Below the pieces are notes generated by a model, which saw only the letters and a program-made list of their open reading frames with translations, was not told where the DNA came from and did not search any database. A stretch of 36,348 bases of DNA, taken from the NCBI RefSeq assembly GCF_003997935.1, contig NZ_RZQL01000035.1, forward strand, positions 1-36,348, given 5' to 3'. Below are positions 26,375 to 32,974 of this stretch, piece after piece. This DNA is from Mesorhizobium sp. M7A.F.Ca.US.006.01.1.1 (GTDB lineage: Bacteria > Pseudomonadota > Alphaproteobacteria > Rhizobiales > Rhizobiaceae). A program made the translations under genes and the position numbers. Numbering within the stretch: the first letter of the stretch is position 1; the number at the start of each line of letters is the position of its first letter.

Positions 26375-26546
26375 GAGGCTGGCGGGACAGCACCCCCCTC
26401 TGCCCTGCCGGGCATCTCCCCCGCAAGGGGGGAGATTACGCGTTCATCGGCTTTCGCCAATCTCCAGCGTCGCAGGAGCTGCCGATCTCCCCACCTGCGG
26501 GGGAGATGCCCGGCAGGGCAGAGGGGGGTGCTGTCCCGCCAGCCTC
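26375..26546. repeat. Near-perfect 62-bp inverted repeat between dnaE2 and Trm112 gene
   Basis: The arms at 26375-26436 and 26485-26546 are inverted copies with only two mismatches by my count, around a 48-base spacer. Each arm also folds on itself, since CATCTCCCCC pairs with GGGGGAGATG and TGCCCTGCCGGGCA is palindromic. Located between the two convergent gene ends, it could terminate transcription from both sides. No T-tract follows either arm. Confidence 0.85.
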
Positions 26547-26577
26547 GGCAACTTCTGCGCCCCAGCGGTGCTCGAAT

Positions 26578-26820
26578 TCACGAAGGCCCACCCAAGCGCG
26601 GCGGCGGCGGAGCCAGCACATCCTCCACCGAAAGCGTCCGCGCCTCGGAAGGCAGCATGATTGGGATGCCGTCACGCACCGGGTAGGCAATCTTCGCGAC
26701 CCTGGAAATCAGCTCACCGCGCTCCGGATCCCAGGCCAGCGGCCCCTTGGTCAGTGGGCAGGCCAGCAGCTCCAGCAGCTTGGGGTCGACCTTCCTCTCG
26801 TCACGTCCGTCCGCCGCCAT
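26578..26820 (-). CDS. Trm112/YcaR-like small zinc-ribbon-type protein
   Basis: This 80-residue protein fits the bacterial Trm112 family: [20 protein letters not shown], then [20 protein letters not shown]. Eukaryotic and archaeal Trm112 activates methyltransferases for tRNA and translation factors; the role of the short bacterial form is not established. Only one cysteine of the usual set (ACPLT) is visible, so it likely lacks a complete zinc site. GAGAGG lies before the ATG. It is the last of the cnoX-LON-Trm112 genes, 9 bases after the LON-domain gene. Confidence 0.88.
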   Translation of the reverse strand: MAADGRDERKVDPKLLELLACPLTKGPLAWDPERGELISRVAKIAYPVRDGIPIMLPSEARTLSVEDVLAPPPPRLGGPS

Positions 26821-26829
26821 AGCAACCTC

Positions 26830-27501
26830 TCATTGTAGGCTCGAGCCAAAATCCTCATTCTCGCGCGCCAGCGCCATTTCGGTGATGGCGATCAGCGTCT
26901 CGGCCCGGGTCTTCAAATCCGCCGCTTCGAGCAGCGCCTGTTTCTCGGCCGGCCCGTAGGGCGCCATCATCGACAGCGCATTGACCAGCATGGCATTTTC
27001 GGCCCGGCTGACGCTTTCCCAGTCGGCCTCCAGATCGTTGGCCTGCAGATAGGCGCGAAATGCCTTGAGCAGCGATGGTCGGTCGATCTCGTTGTCCGCC
27101 TGGTCCTCATCGAGATCGGCAAGGAAAGGCGCGGGCTTGCACTGGCGAAACGGCGTCTTGACCGTCAATTCGTGGGCGATGCGGAACCGGCACACGCCCT
27201 GCAGCGAAATCAGGTAGCGGCCGTCGCCACTCTCGGAAAAAGCGATGATGCGCCCGGCGCAGCCGACATTGCAGAGTTCCGGCTCGCCATCGTCGCGCAA
27301 GGCGCCGTCGAGACTGGGCTGGATAACGCCGATGAGCCGCGAGCCGGCGATCGCCTCGTCCACCATCTGCAGATAGCGGGGCTCGAAGATGTTGAGCGGC
27401 ATGCGGCCTCCCGGCAGCAAAAGCGCGCCCTCGAGCGGAAAGAGCGGGATCGTCGACGGCAAATCCTTGGCGAGCCGGTAATGCGCGTTTCCCGCTTGCA
27501 C
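26830..27501 (-). CDS. LON substrate-binding domain protein
   Basis: This 223-residue protein is the N-terminal (LAN/PUA-like) domain of Lon protease standing alone, with no ATPase or protease part. Typical features are TIPLFPLEGALLLPGGRMPL, NIFEPRYLQMVDEAI, IGVIQP, CNVGCAGRIIAF and LISLQGVCRFRI. Such proteins may act in substrate recognition, but the role is unproven. It begins with GTG at 27501, with a strong GGAGGA 5 bases upstream. It lies between cnoX (103 bases upstream) and the Trm112-like gene (9 bases downstream), an order that suggests a joint protein-quality or translation role. Confidence 0.9.
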   Translation of the reverse strand: MQAGNAHYRLAKDLPSTIPLFPLEGALLLPGGRMPLNIFEPRYLQMVDEAIAGSRLIGVIQPSLDGALRDDGEPELCNVGCAGRIIAFSESGDGRYLISLQGVCRFRIAHELTVKTPFRQCKPAPFLADLDEDQADNEIDRPSLLKAFRAYLQANDLEADWESVSRAENAMLVNALSMMAPYGPAEKQALLEAADLKTRAETLIAITEMALARENEDFGSSLQ

Positions 27502-27604
27502 CTCATTCCTCCGATCGCTTCACCAGAAGCGCGTCATCGCAGTTCTAATCTGGCGCAGTCATGGCCGACGCCAAGCCCGTGCGGCAAAACAACCGGCAGC
27601 CGGC

Positions 27605-28609
27605 TCAGGAAAACAGCAGCGCCGACAATTTGCGGCGCGCCGCCAGCGTCGCCTCATCGGTCATGCCCCAGGCCTCGAACAGCTGCAGCAATTGCGTCCT
27701 GGCGCCGTCCTCGTTCCAGCTTCGATCGGCCTTGATGATGGCCAGCAGATTGTCTGCGGCCGCGGTGCGGTCGCCGTTGGCGTTCTGGATCATGGCCAGA
27801 TCGAAACGCGCCTGATGATCTCCAGGATTTTCCGCAAGGCGGCGCTCGAACTCGGCTGGATTGCCGAGAGCCGCCGCCTGCGCCGCAACCGCCATCCTGG
27901 CGCGCAGGGCTGCCAGTGGCGGCGCATCCTTCTTGGCCTCCGGGGCCGTTGCCAAAAGCGCCTCGGCGCCTTCCGTGTCGCCGGCGTCGAACAACAGCTC
28001 GCCCAGTCCGGCGATCGCCTCGATCGTCTCCGGCGCCTGCGCCAGGATGGCGTCATAAATGTCGGCCGCGGTCTGCATGTCGCCGGCGTCGCGCGCTTCG
28101 GTGGCCGCTGCCAAGGCTTCCGCCACCGGCGGCGCGCCATTGCCCTTGCCGCCGACCTTGGTGATGAATTCGTTGATCTGGCTCTCCGGGATGGCGCCCA
28201 TGAAGCCATCGACCGGCTGGCCGTCCTTGAAGGCGATGACCGCAGGTATAGACTGAATGCCGAGCTGGCCGGCGATCGAGGGATGGTCGTCGATGTTCAT
28301 CTTGACCAGCTTGACCCTGCCGCCGGCGGCCTTGACCGCCTTTTCCAACTGCGGCGTCAGTTGCTTGCAGGGGCCGCACCAGGGTGCCCAGAAATCGACC
28401 AGCACCGGCTGGCGGCGCGATTCCTGGATGACATCGGCGGCAAAGGCAGCCGTCGTCGTATCCTTGATGACGTCGGCAGCCGAGGCGGCGGGCGCATCGC
28501 CAAGTGCGACTTTCGCCGGCGCCGGCGCGGTTCCACCATACTGCACCGAGGTGGTGTACTGGCCGCCATTGCCGCCAAAGGGGCCGCCAAACGGTTTGTT
28601 GTCGCTCAT
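27605..28609 (-). CDS. cnoX: CnoX-type thioredoxin with TPR-like C-terminus
   Basis: This 334-residue protein joins a thioredoxin domain to a helical C-terminus. The active site is VLVDFWAPWCGPCKQLTPQL with C78-G-P-C81, followed by INIDDHP-like residues and the cis-proline IQSIPAVIAF. From about residue 175 come TPR-like repeats (AEALAAATEARDAGDMQTAA, FDLAMIQNANGDRTAAADNL). The layout is that of CnoX/YbbN, a holdase that protects proteins and works with GroEL. E. coli CnoX lacks the CxxC pair, but the Caulobacter one retains it, as here. The start at 28609 (MSDNKPFGG) is preferred over an upstream in-frame ATG, since AAAGAG precedes it. It heads the cnoX-LON-Trm112 group. Confidence 0.9.
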   Translation of the reverse strand: MSDNKPFGGPFGGNGGQYTTSVQYGGTAPAPAKVALGDAPAASAADVIKDTTTAAFAADVIQESRRQPVLVDFWAPWCGPCKQLTPQLEKAVKAAGGRVKLVKMNIDDHPSIAGQLGIQSIPAVIAFKDGQPVDGFMGAIPESQINEFITKVGGKGNGAPPVAEALAAATEARDAGDMQTAADIYDAILAQAPETIEAIAGLGELLFDAGDTEGAEALLATAPEAKKDAPPLAALRARMAVAAQAAALGNPAEFERRLAENPGDHQARFDLAMIQNANGDRTAAADNLLAIIKADRSWNEDGARTQLLQLFEAWGMTDEATLAARRKLSALLFS

Positions 28610-28693
28610 CTCTTTACCCTTCCGTGGCGCCGCCGGCCGGCAGCCAGGCGCCATATGCTTCAGACCATCTGACTCAAGCCATCCATGTGGCGA

Positions 28694-29191
28694 TCACGCG
28701 GAGACTTTCAAGATAGCAGCATCGTGCCCGGTTGCCTCGACGAATTTGATCAGGTCGCGCGCCGCGATCGACGTCGTCGCCTCATTGGTCAGCGGATGCC
28801 CATTGATCACTTCATGCTCCATCAGATCCTTGTCGAGCACCAGCTTGACCCTGTTTGCCGTGTCGTTGATGACGCCAAAGACCGTGACGGCGCCCGGCGT
28901 GACGCCGAGCAGCTCCATCAGCATCTCCGGTCTGCCGAAAGAAACCCGGCTGGCGGCGCCGATCACCTGGTGGATCTGCTTCAGGTCGACAACCGCGTCC
29001 TCGCCGACGGTGACCAGGAAGAAATTGTCCTTCTTGTCCTTCAGGAACAGGTTTTTCGTGTGCCCGCCGGCGATTTCGCCGCGCAGCGCCTGCGAATCCG
29101 CGACCGTGTAGAGCGGCGGATGGCGCTTCGTCGAGGCGGCAATCCCGAGTTCGGTGAGAAAGGCCATCAAATCGGCTTCGGTCTTCGGCAT
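28694..29191 (-). CDS. Prolyl-tRNA deacylase / YbaK-like editing protein
   Basis: This 165-residue protein belongs to the YbaK/ProX superfamily of trans-editing enzymes that hydrolyse mischarged aminoacyl-tRNA, most plausibly Ala-tRNA-Pro. Family features are LTELGIAASTKRHPPLYTVA, GGHTKNLFLKDKKDNFFLVT with the conserved lysine of the active site, RVSFGRPEMLMELLGVTPGA and VTVFGVINDT. Its length matches stand-alone ProXp-ala proteins. The ATG is at 29191; an 84-base gap separates it from cnoX on the same strand, so a joint transcript is possible. The exact aminoacyl specificity cannot be read from sequence alone. Confidence 0.9.
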   Translation of the reverse strand: MPKTEADLMAFLTELGIAASTKRHPPLYTVADSQALRGEIAGGHTKNLFLKDKKDNFFLVTVGEDAVVDLKQIHQVIGAASRVSFGRPEMLMELLGVTPGAVTVFGVINDTANRVKLVLDKDLMEHEVINGHPLTNEATTSIAARDLIKFVEATGHDAAILKVSA

Positions 29192-29381
29192 CGGTTTCGT
29201 CTTCGTCCCGTTTCTCTAGCCAGCCGTTTACGGCCAATAGGGCGGCCGACACAAGACCGTCATGCGACATCACGGCGAGCGGCACCGCCCTTCGCGGTGT
29301 CGCCCCGCCGCCCGCCACTCACGCCCGCCGGTGGCTTGCCGGTCCCGCGCGGCGTGTCGCAAAAAGCCTGCGATTTCCCTG

Positions 29382-29410
29382 TTGCAATCGCCGCGCTCTT
29401 CAGCCATATA
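29382..29410 (+). promoter_or_regulatory. Promoter for tRNA-Gly
   Basis: TTGCAA (29382-29387) and CATATA (29405-29410) are separated by 17 bases and lie about 30 bases upstream of the tRNA 5' end. The rest of the region 29192-29381 shows nothing I can name apart from short GC-rich inverted segments. Confidence 0.6.
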
Positions 29411-29440
29411 GGCCCGGCTTGCGGCCAAGACGCCGTGCGA

Positions 29441-29515
29441 GCGGGTGTAGCTCAGGGGTAGAGCACAACCTTGCCAAGGTTGGGGTCGAGCGTTCGAATC
29501 GCTTCACCCGCTCCA
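29441..29515 (+). tRNA. tRNA-Gly (anticodon GCC)
   Basis: The cloverleaf is complete. The acceptor stem is GCGGGTG/CACCCGC. The D-arm is GCTC/GAGC. The anticodon stem is CAACC/GGTTG with loop TTGCCAA, giving anticodon GCC at 29473-29475. The T-arm contains TTCGAAT. The discriminator is T at 29512, and the 3' CCA is encoded at 29513-29515. It is a single tRNA gene with its own promoter and terminator. Confidence 0.97.
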
Positions 29516-29541
29516 GTTTCCTCCAGGGAAATCAAGCATCG

Positions 29542-29568
29542 AAAAGCCGCGGTCCGCCGCGGCTTTTT
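29542..29568 (+). terminator. Rho-independent terminator after tRNA-Gly
   Basis: AAAAGCCGCGG (29542-29552) pairs with CCGCGGCTTTT (29557-29567) around the loop TCCG, and a T-tract runs to 29568. It is the clearest intrinsic terminator in the window. Confidence 0.9.
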
Positions 29569-29648
29569 CGTTTCTGGGGCTTGCCGGGCTAAGAGCTTTG
29601 CCGGCACTCTTTCGTCCATCCCCTTAGGAGTCACATAAAATTACAGCG

Positions 29649-29674
29649 GGAACGGTTCCCAACCTCGCCTCGTT
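29649..29674 (+). promoter_or_regulatory. EcfG-type general stress promoter for DJ-1/PfpI gene
   Basis: GGAAC (29649-29653) and CGTT (29671-29674) are separated by exactly 17 bases. The consensus for sigma EcfG in alphaproteobacteria is GGAAC-N16-17-CGTT. The expected start of transcription is about 25 bases upstream of the ATG at 29707. Confidence 0.72.
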
Positions 29675-29706
29675 AGCCCTTGGTCAACGCAACGATGGAG
29701 AAAGCC

Positions 29707-30270
29707 ATGCAGGACATTTCCGGCAAGCGCGTCGCTATCCTGGCGACGAACGGGTTCGAGCAATCCGAACTTGAGGTGCCGCTGAAGAAGCTGCGCGAGG
29801 CGGGCGCCAAGGTCGATGTCGTATCGCTCGCAAGCGGCAAGATTAAGGGCTGGGACCTCAAGGACTGGGGTCGGGAGGTTCCCGTCGACAAGACCTTGGA
29901 TGAGGCGCGGGCTGACGACTATGACGCGATCGTCCTGCCCGGCGGGGTCATCAATCCGGATCTGCTGCGTGTCGAGCGAAAGGCCCTGGACTTCATCGAA
30001 TCGTTCTGGTCGGCCAAGAAAATCGTCGGGGCGATCTGCCATGCGCCCTGGCTTCTCGTCGAGACCGGCATCGTAAGGGGTCGCCGGGTCACATCTTACA
30101 AGTCGATCAAGACCGATGTGATCAACGCCGGCGGTCTGTGGGAGGACAGCAAGGTCGTTACCGACCAGGGACTTGTCACCAGCCGCAACCCCGGCGATCT
30201 CGAGGCGTTCTGCGACAAGCTCGCCGAGGAGATCAGGGAAGGGCGGCACGACAGAAGGGTTGCTGCTTAG
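29707..30270 (+). CDS. DJ-1/PfpI family protein
   Basis: This 187-residue protein belongs to the DJ-1/PfpI superfamily (YhbO/PfpI branch), cytoplasmic proteins linked to protease, glyoxalase or deglycase-like activity under stress. VAILATNGFEQSELEVP contains the conserved glutamate, YDAIVLPGG lies before the active site, and VGAICHAPWLL carries the nucleophilic cysteine of the AICH motif. The start at 29707 is chosen because GGAGAAA lies 6 bases upstream, although an in-frame ATG at 29695 exists. It is expressed from a likely EcfG promoter, so a general-stress function is plausible. Confidence 0.92.
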   Translation: MQDISGKRVAILATNGFEQSELEVPLKKLREAGAKVDVVSLASGKIKGWDLKDWGREVPVDKTLDEARADDYDAIVLPGGVINPDLLRVERKALDFIESFWSAKKIVGAICHAPWLLVETGIVRGRRVTSYKSIKTDVINAGGLWEDSKVVTDQGLVTSRNPGDLEAFCDKLAEEIREGRHDRRVAA

Positions 30271-30308
30271 CCGCCTGTTCGTCTGGACGCATCGATTGGG
30301 TTACGCCG

Positions 30309-30328
30309 GGAAAACCGTACCGTTTTCC
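30309..30328. terminator. Small hairpin between convergent DJ-1 and SapC genes
   Basis: GGAAAAC (30309-30315) pairs with GTTTTCC (30322-30328) around a six-base loop. It touches the SapC stop codon and lies about 40 bases after the DJ-1 stop. A terminator in either direction is possible, but the stem is short and A/T-rich. Confidence 0.35.
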
Positions 30329-31120
30329 TCAGCCACTCTTTGCACCATCCGCCTTCCGCAGCGATGCCTGATGCACCAGCGACGTCCAGCTGTTGGTCGA
30401 GGCGAGGTGGCAATAGAGCAGGCCGAGCGCGCCTGATTTGCGCAGGTCGAGGAACGCCTCGTCGCTCAATTTGTTGAAGGCCGGCTCGTCGATCACCTGG
30501 AAGTCGGTGAGGTTGAGCACCTCGCCGCCTTCCAGCGTCACCTTGCTCTGGCGCGGCGAAAACAGGCCGTGCGCATCGATCTTGTCGACCATCTCGCGGG
30601 TGGCTCTGAAGTCGATCTGGAACTGATTGCAGAAGGCGAGCGCCTGTTTGGTCGCTTCGGTCGGCTCGTTGCCGGTGAAAAACGGCAGGATCTTGTCGTC
30701 GCGCAACGGCGCCAGCAGCTGGTCGACGACGCGGTCGCTGGTCCGTTCGACGCACAGCGTCAGCCGGCCGGCCGATGTCGGGTCTTCGGCGAGGATGAAG
30801 GGATAGCGCCGGACATAGGCGGGGATGTAGTGCGGACCGGTCCATTTGCCGTCGGCATCGACGAACAGGTTCTCGTTCTGGCGCACGCCGGTGATGATCA
30901 CCGGCGACTTGGCCGGGCCGATGAAGACGATCGGGTAGGAGCGCATCGCCGCCGGCATTTCCGACGCGACCACCGGAATGGCGTGCGCCGAGCGGGCGAA
31001 GCCGAAGGCACTGCGTGCGGTCAGGCCAAGCGAGCCGTGCCGCGCCGGATTGAGCGCCTCGGGCCTCGAATAGAACAACGGCAACGCATCGCTCGCCCCA
31101 TCCGTCTTTGCATCCGCCAT
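30329..31120 (-). CDS. SapC family protein
   Basis: This 263-residue protein matches the SapC family, named after a Campylobacter S-layer-linked protein. Seen are PLFYSRPEALNPARHGSLGL near the N-terminus, PVVASEMPAAMRSYPIVFIG, NLFVDADGKWTGPHYIPAYV and RRYPFILAED. No signal peptide is evident. The biochemical role is unknown. In some alphaproteobacteria such genes sit beside TonB receptors and tryptophan halogenases, but none is present here. I chose the ATG at 31120 over the adjacent ATG at 31123 by its spacing to GGGAGA; the difference is one residue. Confidence 0.88.
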   Translation of the reverse strand: MADAKTDGASDALPLFYSRPEALNPARHGSLGLTARSAFGFARSAHAIPVVASEMPAAMRSYPIVFIGPAKSPVIITGVRQNENLFVDADGKWTGPHYIPAYVRRYPFILAEDPTSAGRLTLCVERTSDRVVDQLLAPLRDDKILPFFTGNEPTEATKQALAFCNQFQIDFRATREMVDKIDAHGLFSPRQSKVTLEGGEVLNLTDFQVIDEPAFNKLSDEAFLDLRKSGALGLLYCHLASTNSWTSLVHQASLRKADGAKSG

Positions 31121-31123
31121 CAT

Positions 31124-31431
31124 CCGTCTCCCGCACGCCCATCAGGCTGCCAATGGTCCCGAAGCCGGGATCTATGCTTGTTTGCGCTGATCTTGAGTCG
31201 AAAGGAATCCCGCAGGAACAAAGTACTACAGCGTCTCTTGCGTGCATAAAAGGACACCTAGGGGCTCCAAGGGCCTCCGCTATGTCGCTTCGCGGCTGCT
31301 CCGCCCTGGATGACGAAGTGAAGAGCGTCTCAACTATCTTCAAGGCATGCGGTGCATCAATACAGCGAGAAACTCGCTTGATTGTCGATGCGCGGAATGC
31401 TCCGTTGCCGCTTCAGACAGTGGAGAAACCC
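31124..31431. other. Divergent intergenic region with a repeat fragment
   Basis: This 308-base gap separates the SapC and M24 genes. At 31278-31318 it carries CGCTTCGCGGCTGCTCC-type sequence ending GGATGACGAAG, which resembles one arm of the 32.7 kb inverted repeat. In-frame codons upstream of the M24 start exist but run through this repeat and are not taken as coding. No clear promoter is visible. Confidence 0.5.
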
Positions 31432-32676
31432 ATGACAGGCTTTGTCGATCGCAGGCGCGCGGCGCAACTGATGAACCGCGCGGGCATCGCGGCGCTGGTG
31501 CTGTGCGCGCCCGAGGCCTTCCACTATGCGACCGGCGCCTCGATCGGCCCGGCGGGACTGTTCCGGCGCGCCGGCGCAGGCTTCGTCGTCATCCCGGCCC
31601 GCCAAGGCCTGCCGATCGGCGTGGTGGTGGCGGATTTCAATGCGGGACAGTTGCAACTGGCTCTGCCCGACGCCCTCATCCGCAGCCACCCGATCTGGAT
31701 CGAATTCGCCACGTTTGACGCCTCGAGGCCAGCGCAAGGGCTGGCGCGGCGCATAGTGGCCGGCTTTGGCTCGTCCGGCTGGACGCCTACCATTACCCGG
31801 CCCGCGACATTCGAGCTGGCCAATTCCGTCCATGAGCTGAAGCAGATCCTGACCGGGTTCGGGCTCGAGCGCGCAACGATCGGCGTCGATCTCGATTTTG
31901 TTCCCGCCGCTGATTTCTCCGCCATGCAAGCGCTGCTGCCGGGCTGCACGATGGTCGACGGCTCAGCCGTGCTCGACAGGTTGCGGGCCGTCAAGTCGCC
32001 GCGCGAAATCGATCTGCTCCAGCAAGGCATCATCCTGTCGGAAGCCGGGCTGGAGCGGCTGCAGGTCGATGCGATGGCCGGCATGCGTCAGGCCGATCTC
32101 ATTGCCCTTTATCGGGAAGGCGTCGCCACGGCCGCGGCCGGCCTGTCCCATCCGGTCGCCACAGCCGAATATGTGACGCTCGGCGCCCGGCTCAAAAGCA
32201 CCGATGCGAAAGCCATGCCTGGCGATCCGCTGAAGTGCGACATGGTCTGCACGGTCGGCGGCTACGCCTCCGACATGTCGCGCAACTTCACCTTCGGACC
32301 GCCATCCGCCGAGCAGGCCGAACTGCACGCGATCGCCGAGCGGGCATTTGACGACGGGCTGGCGTCCCTTGTTCCGGGAACCACGCTCGCCCACGTGCAT
32401 CGCGTCGCCACCGACAGCCTGGCGCGGCAAGGGCTGCGCACCTACCACCGCGGCCATTTCGGCCATGGCGTCGGCCAGTCGGTCTTCTCAGAGCAATGGC
32501 CGTTCATTGCGGCCGACAGCGATGTCGTCATCGAAGCCGGCATGGTGCTGGCCTTCGAAATCCCGCTCTACATCGACAGCCTCGCCAGCTTCAATCTCGA
32601 GGACCAGTTCCTGATCACGCCGGACGGGCCCAAGCCGATGAACAGGCTGCCGAGGCGGCTGGAGAAGATTGGGTAG
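31432..32676 (+). CDS. M24 family metallopeptidase (Xaa-Pro peptidase-like)
   Basis: This 414-residue protein has a creatinase-type N-terminal domain (about residues 1-170) and a C-terminal pita-bread M24 domain. The five metal ligands are in place: D270 and D281 (11 apart, in CDMVCTVGGYASDMSRNF), H345 in HFGHGVGQ, E376 in LAFEIP, and E390 in NLEDQF. Such enzymes are prolidases, aminopeptidase P or related hydrolases such as creatinase and ectoine hydrolase; the exact substrate is not given by the sequence. The start at 31432 has GGAGAAA 4 bases upstream. The intergenic repeat at its 3' end separates it from the convergent amidase. Confidence 0.9.
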   Translation: MTGFVDRRRAAQLMNRAGIAALVLCAPEAFHYATGASIGPAGLFRRAGAGFVVIPARQGLPIGVVVADFNAGQLQLALPDALIRSHPIWIEFATFDASRPAQGLARRIVAGFGSSGWTPTITRPATFELANSVHELKQILTGFGLERATIGVDLDFVPAADFSAMQALLPGCTMVDGSAVLDRLRAVKSPREIDLLQQGIILSEAGLERLQVDAMAGMRQADLIALYREGVATAAAGLSHPVATAEYVTLGARLKSTDAKAMPGDPLKCDMVCTVGGYASDMSRNFTFGPPSAEQAELHAIAERAFDDGLASLVPGTTLAHVHRVATDSLARQGLRTYHRGHFGHGVGQSVFSEQWPFIAADSDVVIEAGMVLAFEIPLYIDSLASFNLEDQFLITPDGPKPMNRLPRRLEKIG

Positions 32677-32697
32677 CCGGCTTTGAGTCTGCACGCT

Positions 32698-32935
32698 GGA
32701 GATTGGCCGAGGCCTCCCCCCGCCTTCGTCATCCACGGGCGAAGCAGGAGCGAAGCTCCGTCGCGGAGACCCGAGGATCCATGCCGTGACCTTGGCCGAG
32801 GAATGCAGCAGAGTAGAACTCTTCACCGTAGTGACGCTTTGAAGTAGCGGCATGGATCCTCGGGTCTGCGCTGCGTCGCTACGCTCCTTGCTCCGCCCGT
32901 GGATGACGAAGCGATAGGTGGTTAGGCCAATCTCC
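32698..32935. repeat. Inverted repeat with about 92-base arms (second family, complete copy)
   Basis: The left arm (32698-32790) and the reverse complement of the right arm (32844-32935) share GGAGATTGGCC, CTTCGTCATCCACGGGCG, AGGAGCG and GACCCGAGGATCCATGCCG in the same order, with scattered differences in between. The spacer is 53 bases. It fills most of the gap between the convergent M24 and amidase genes. Related fragments occur at 8526-8600 and 31278-31318. Confidence 0.8.
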
Positions 32936-32974
32936 GGCGATTGCCACTAACGACTGGATCTTCGTGCCGAGCAC

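Noticed and set aside
26375..26546. Insertion-sequence terminal repeats around the 48-base spacer
   Set aside because: The spacer is far too short for a transposase, no target duplication is visible, and the arms hold nested hairpins. It is better viewed as a palindromic intergenic element or at most a minimal non-autonomous remnant.
31190..31235. GGAAC near 31200 as another EcfG promoter
   Set aside because: The nearest CGT-type element follows after about 12 bases and is not CGTT, so the spacing and the -10 do not fit.
31108..31431. In-frame extension of the M24 protein upstream to 31108
   Set aside because: The extension would pass through a repeat fragment and lacks a ribosome site. The ATG at 31432 has GGAGAAA just before it and fits the family N-terminus.
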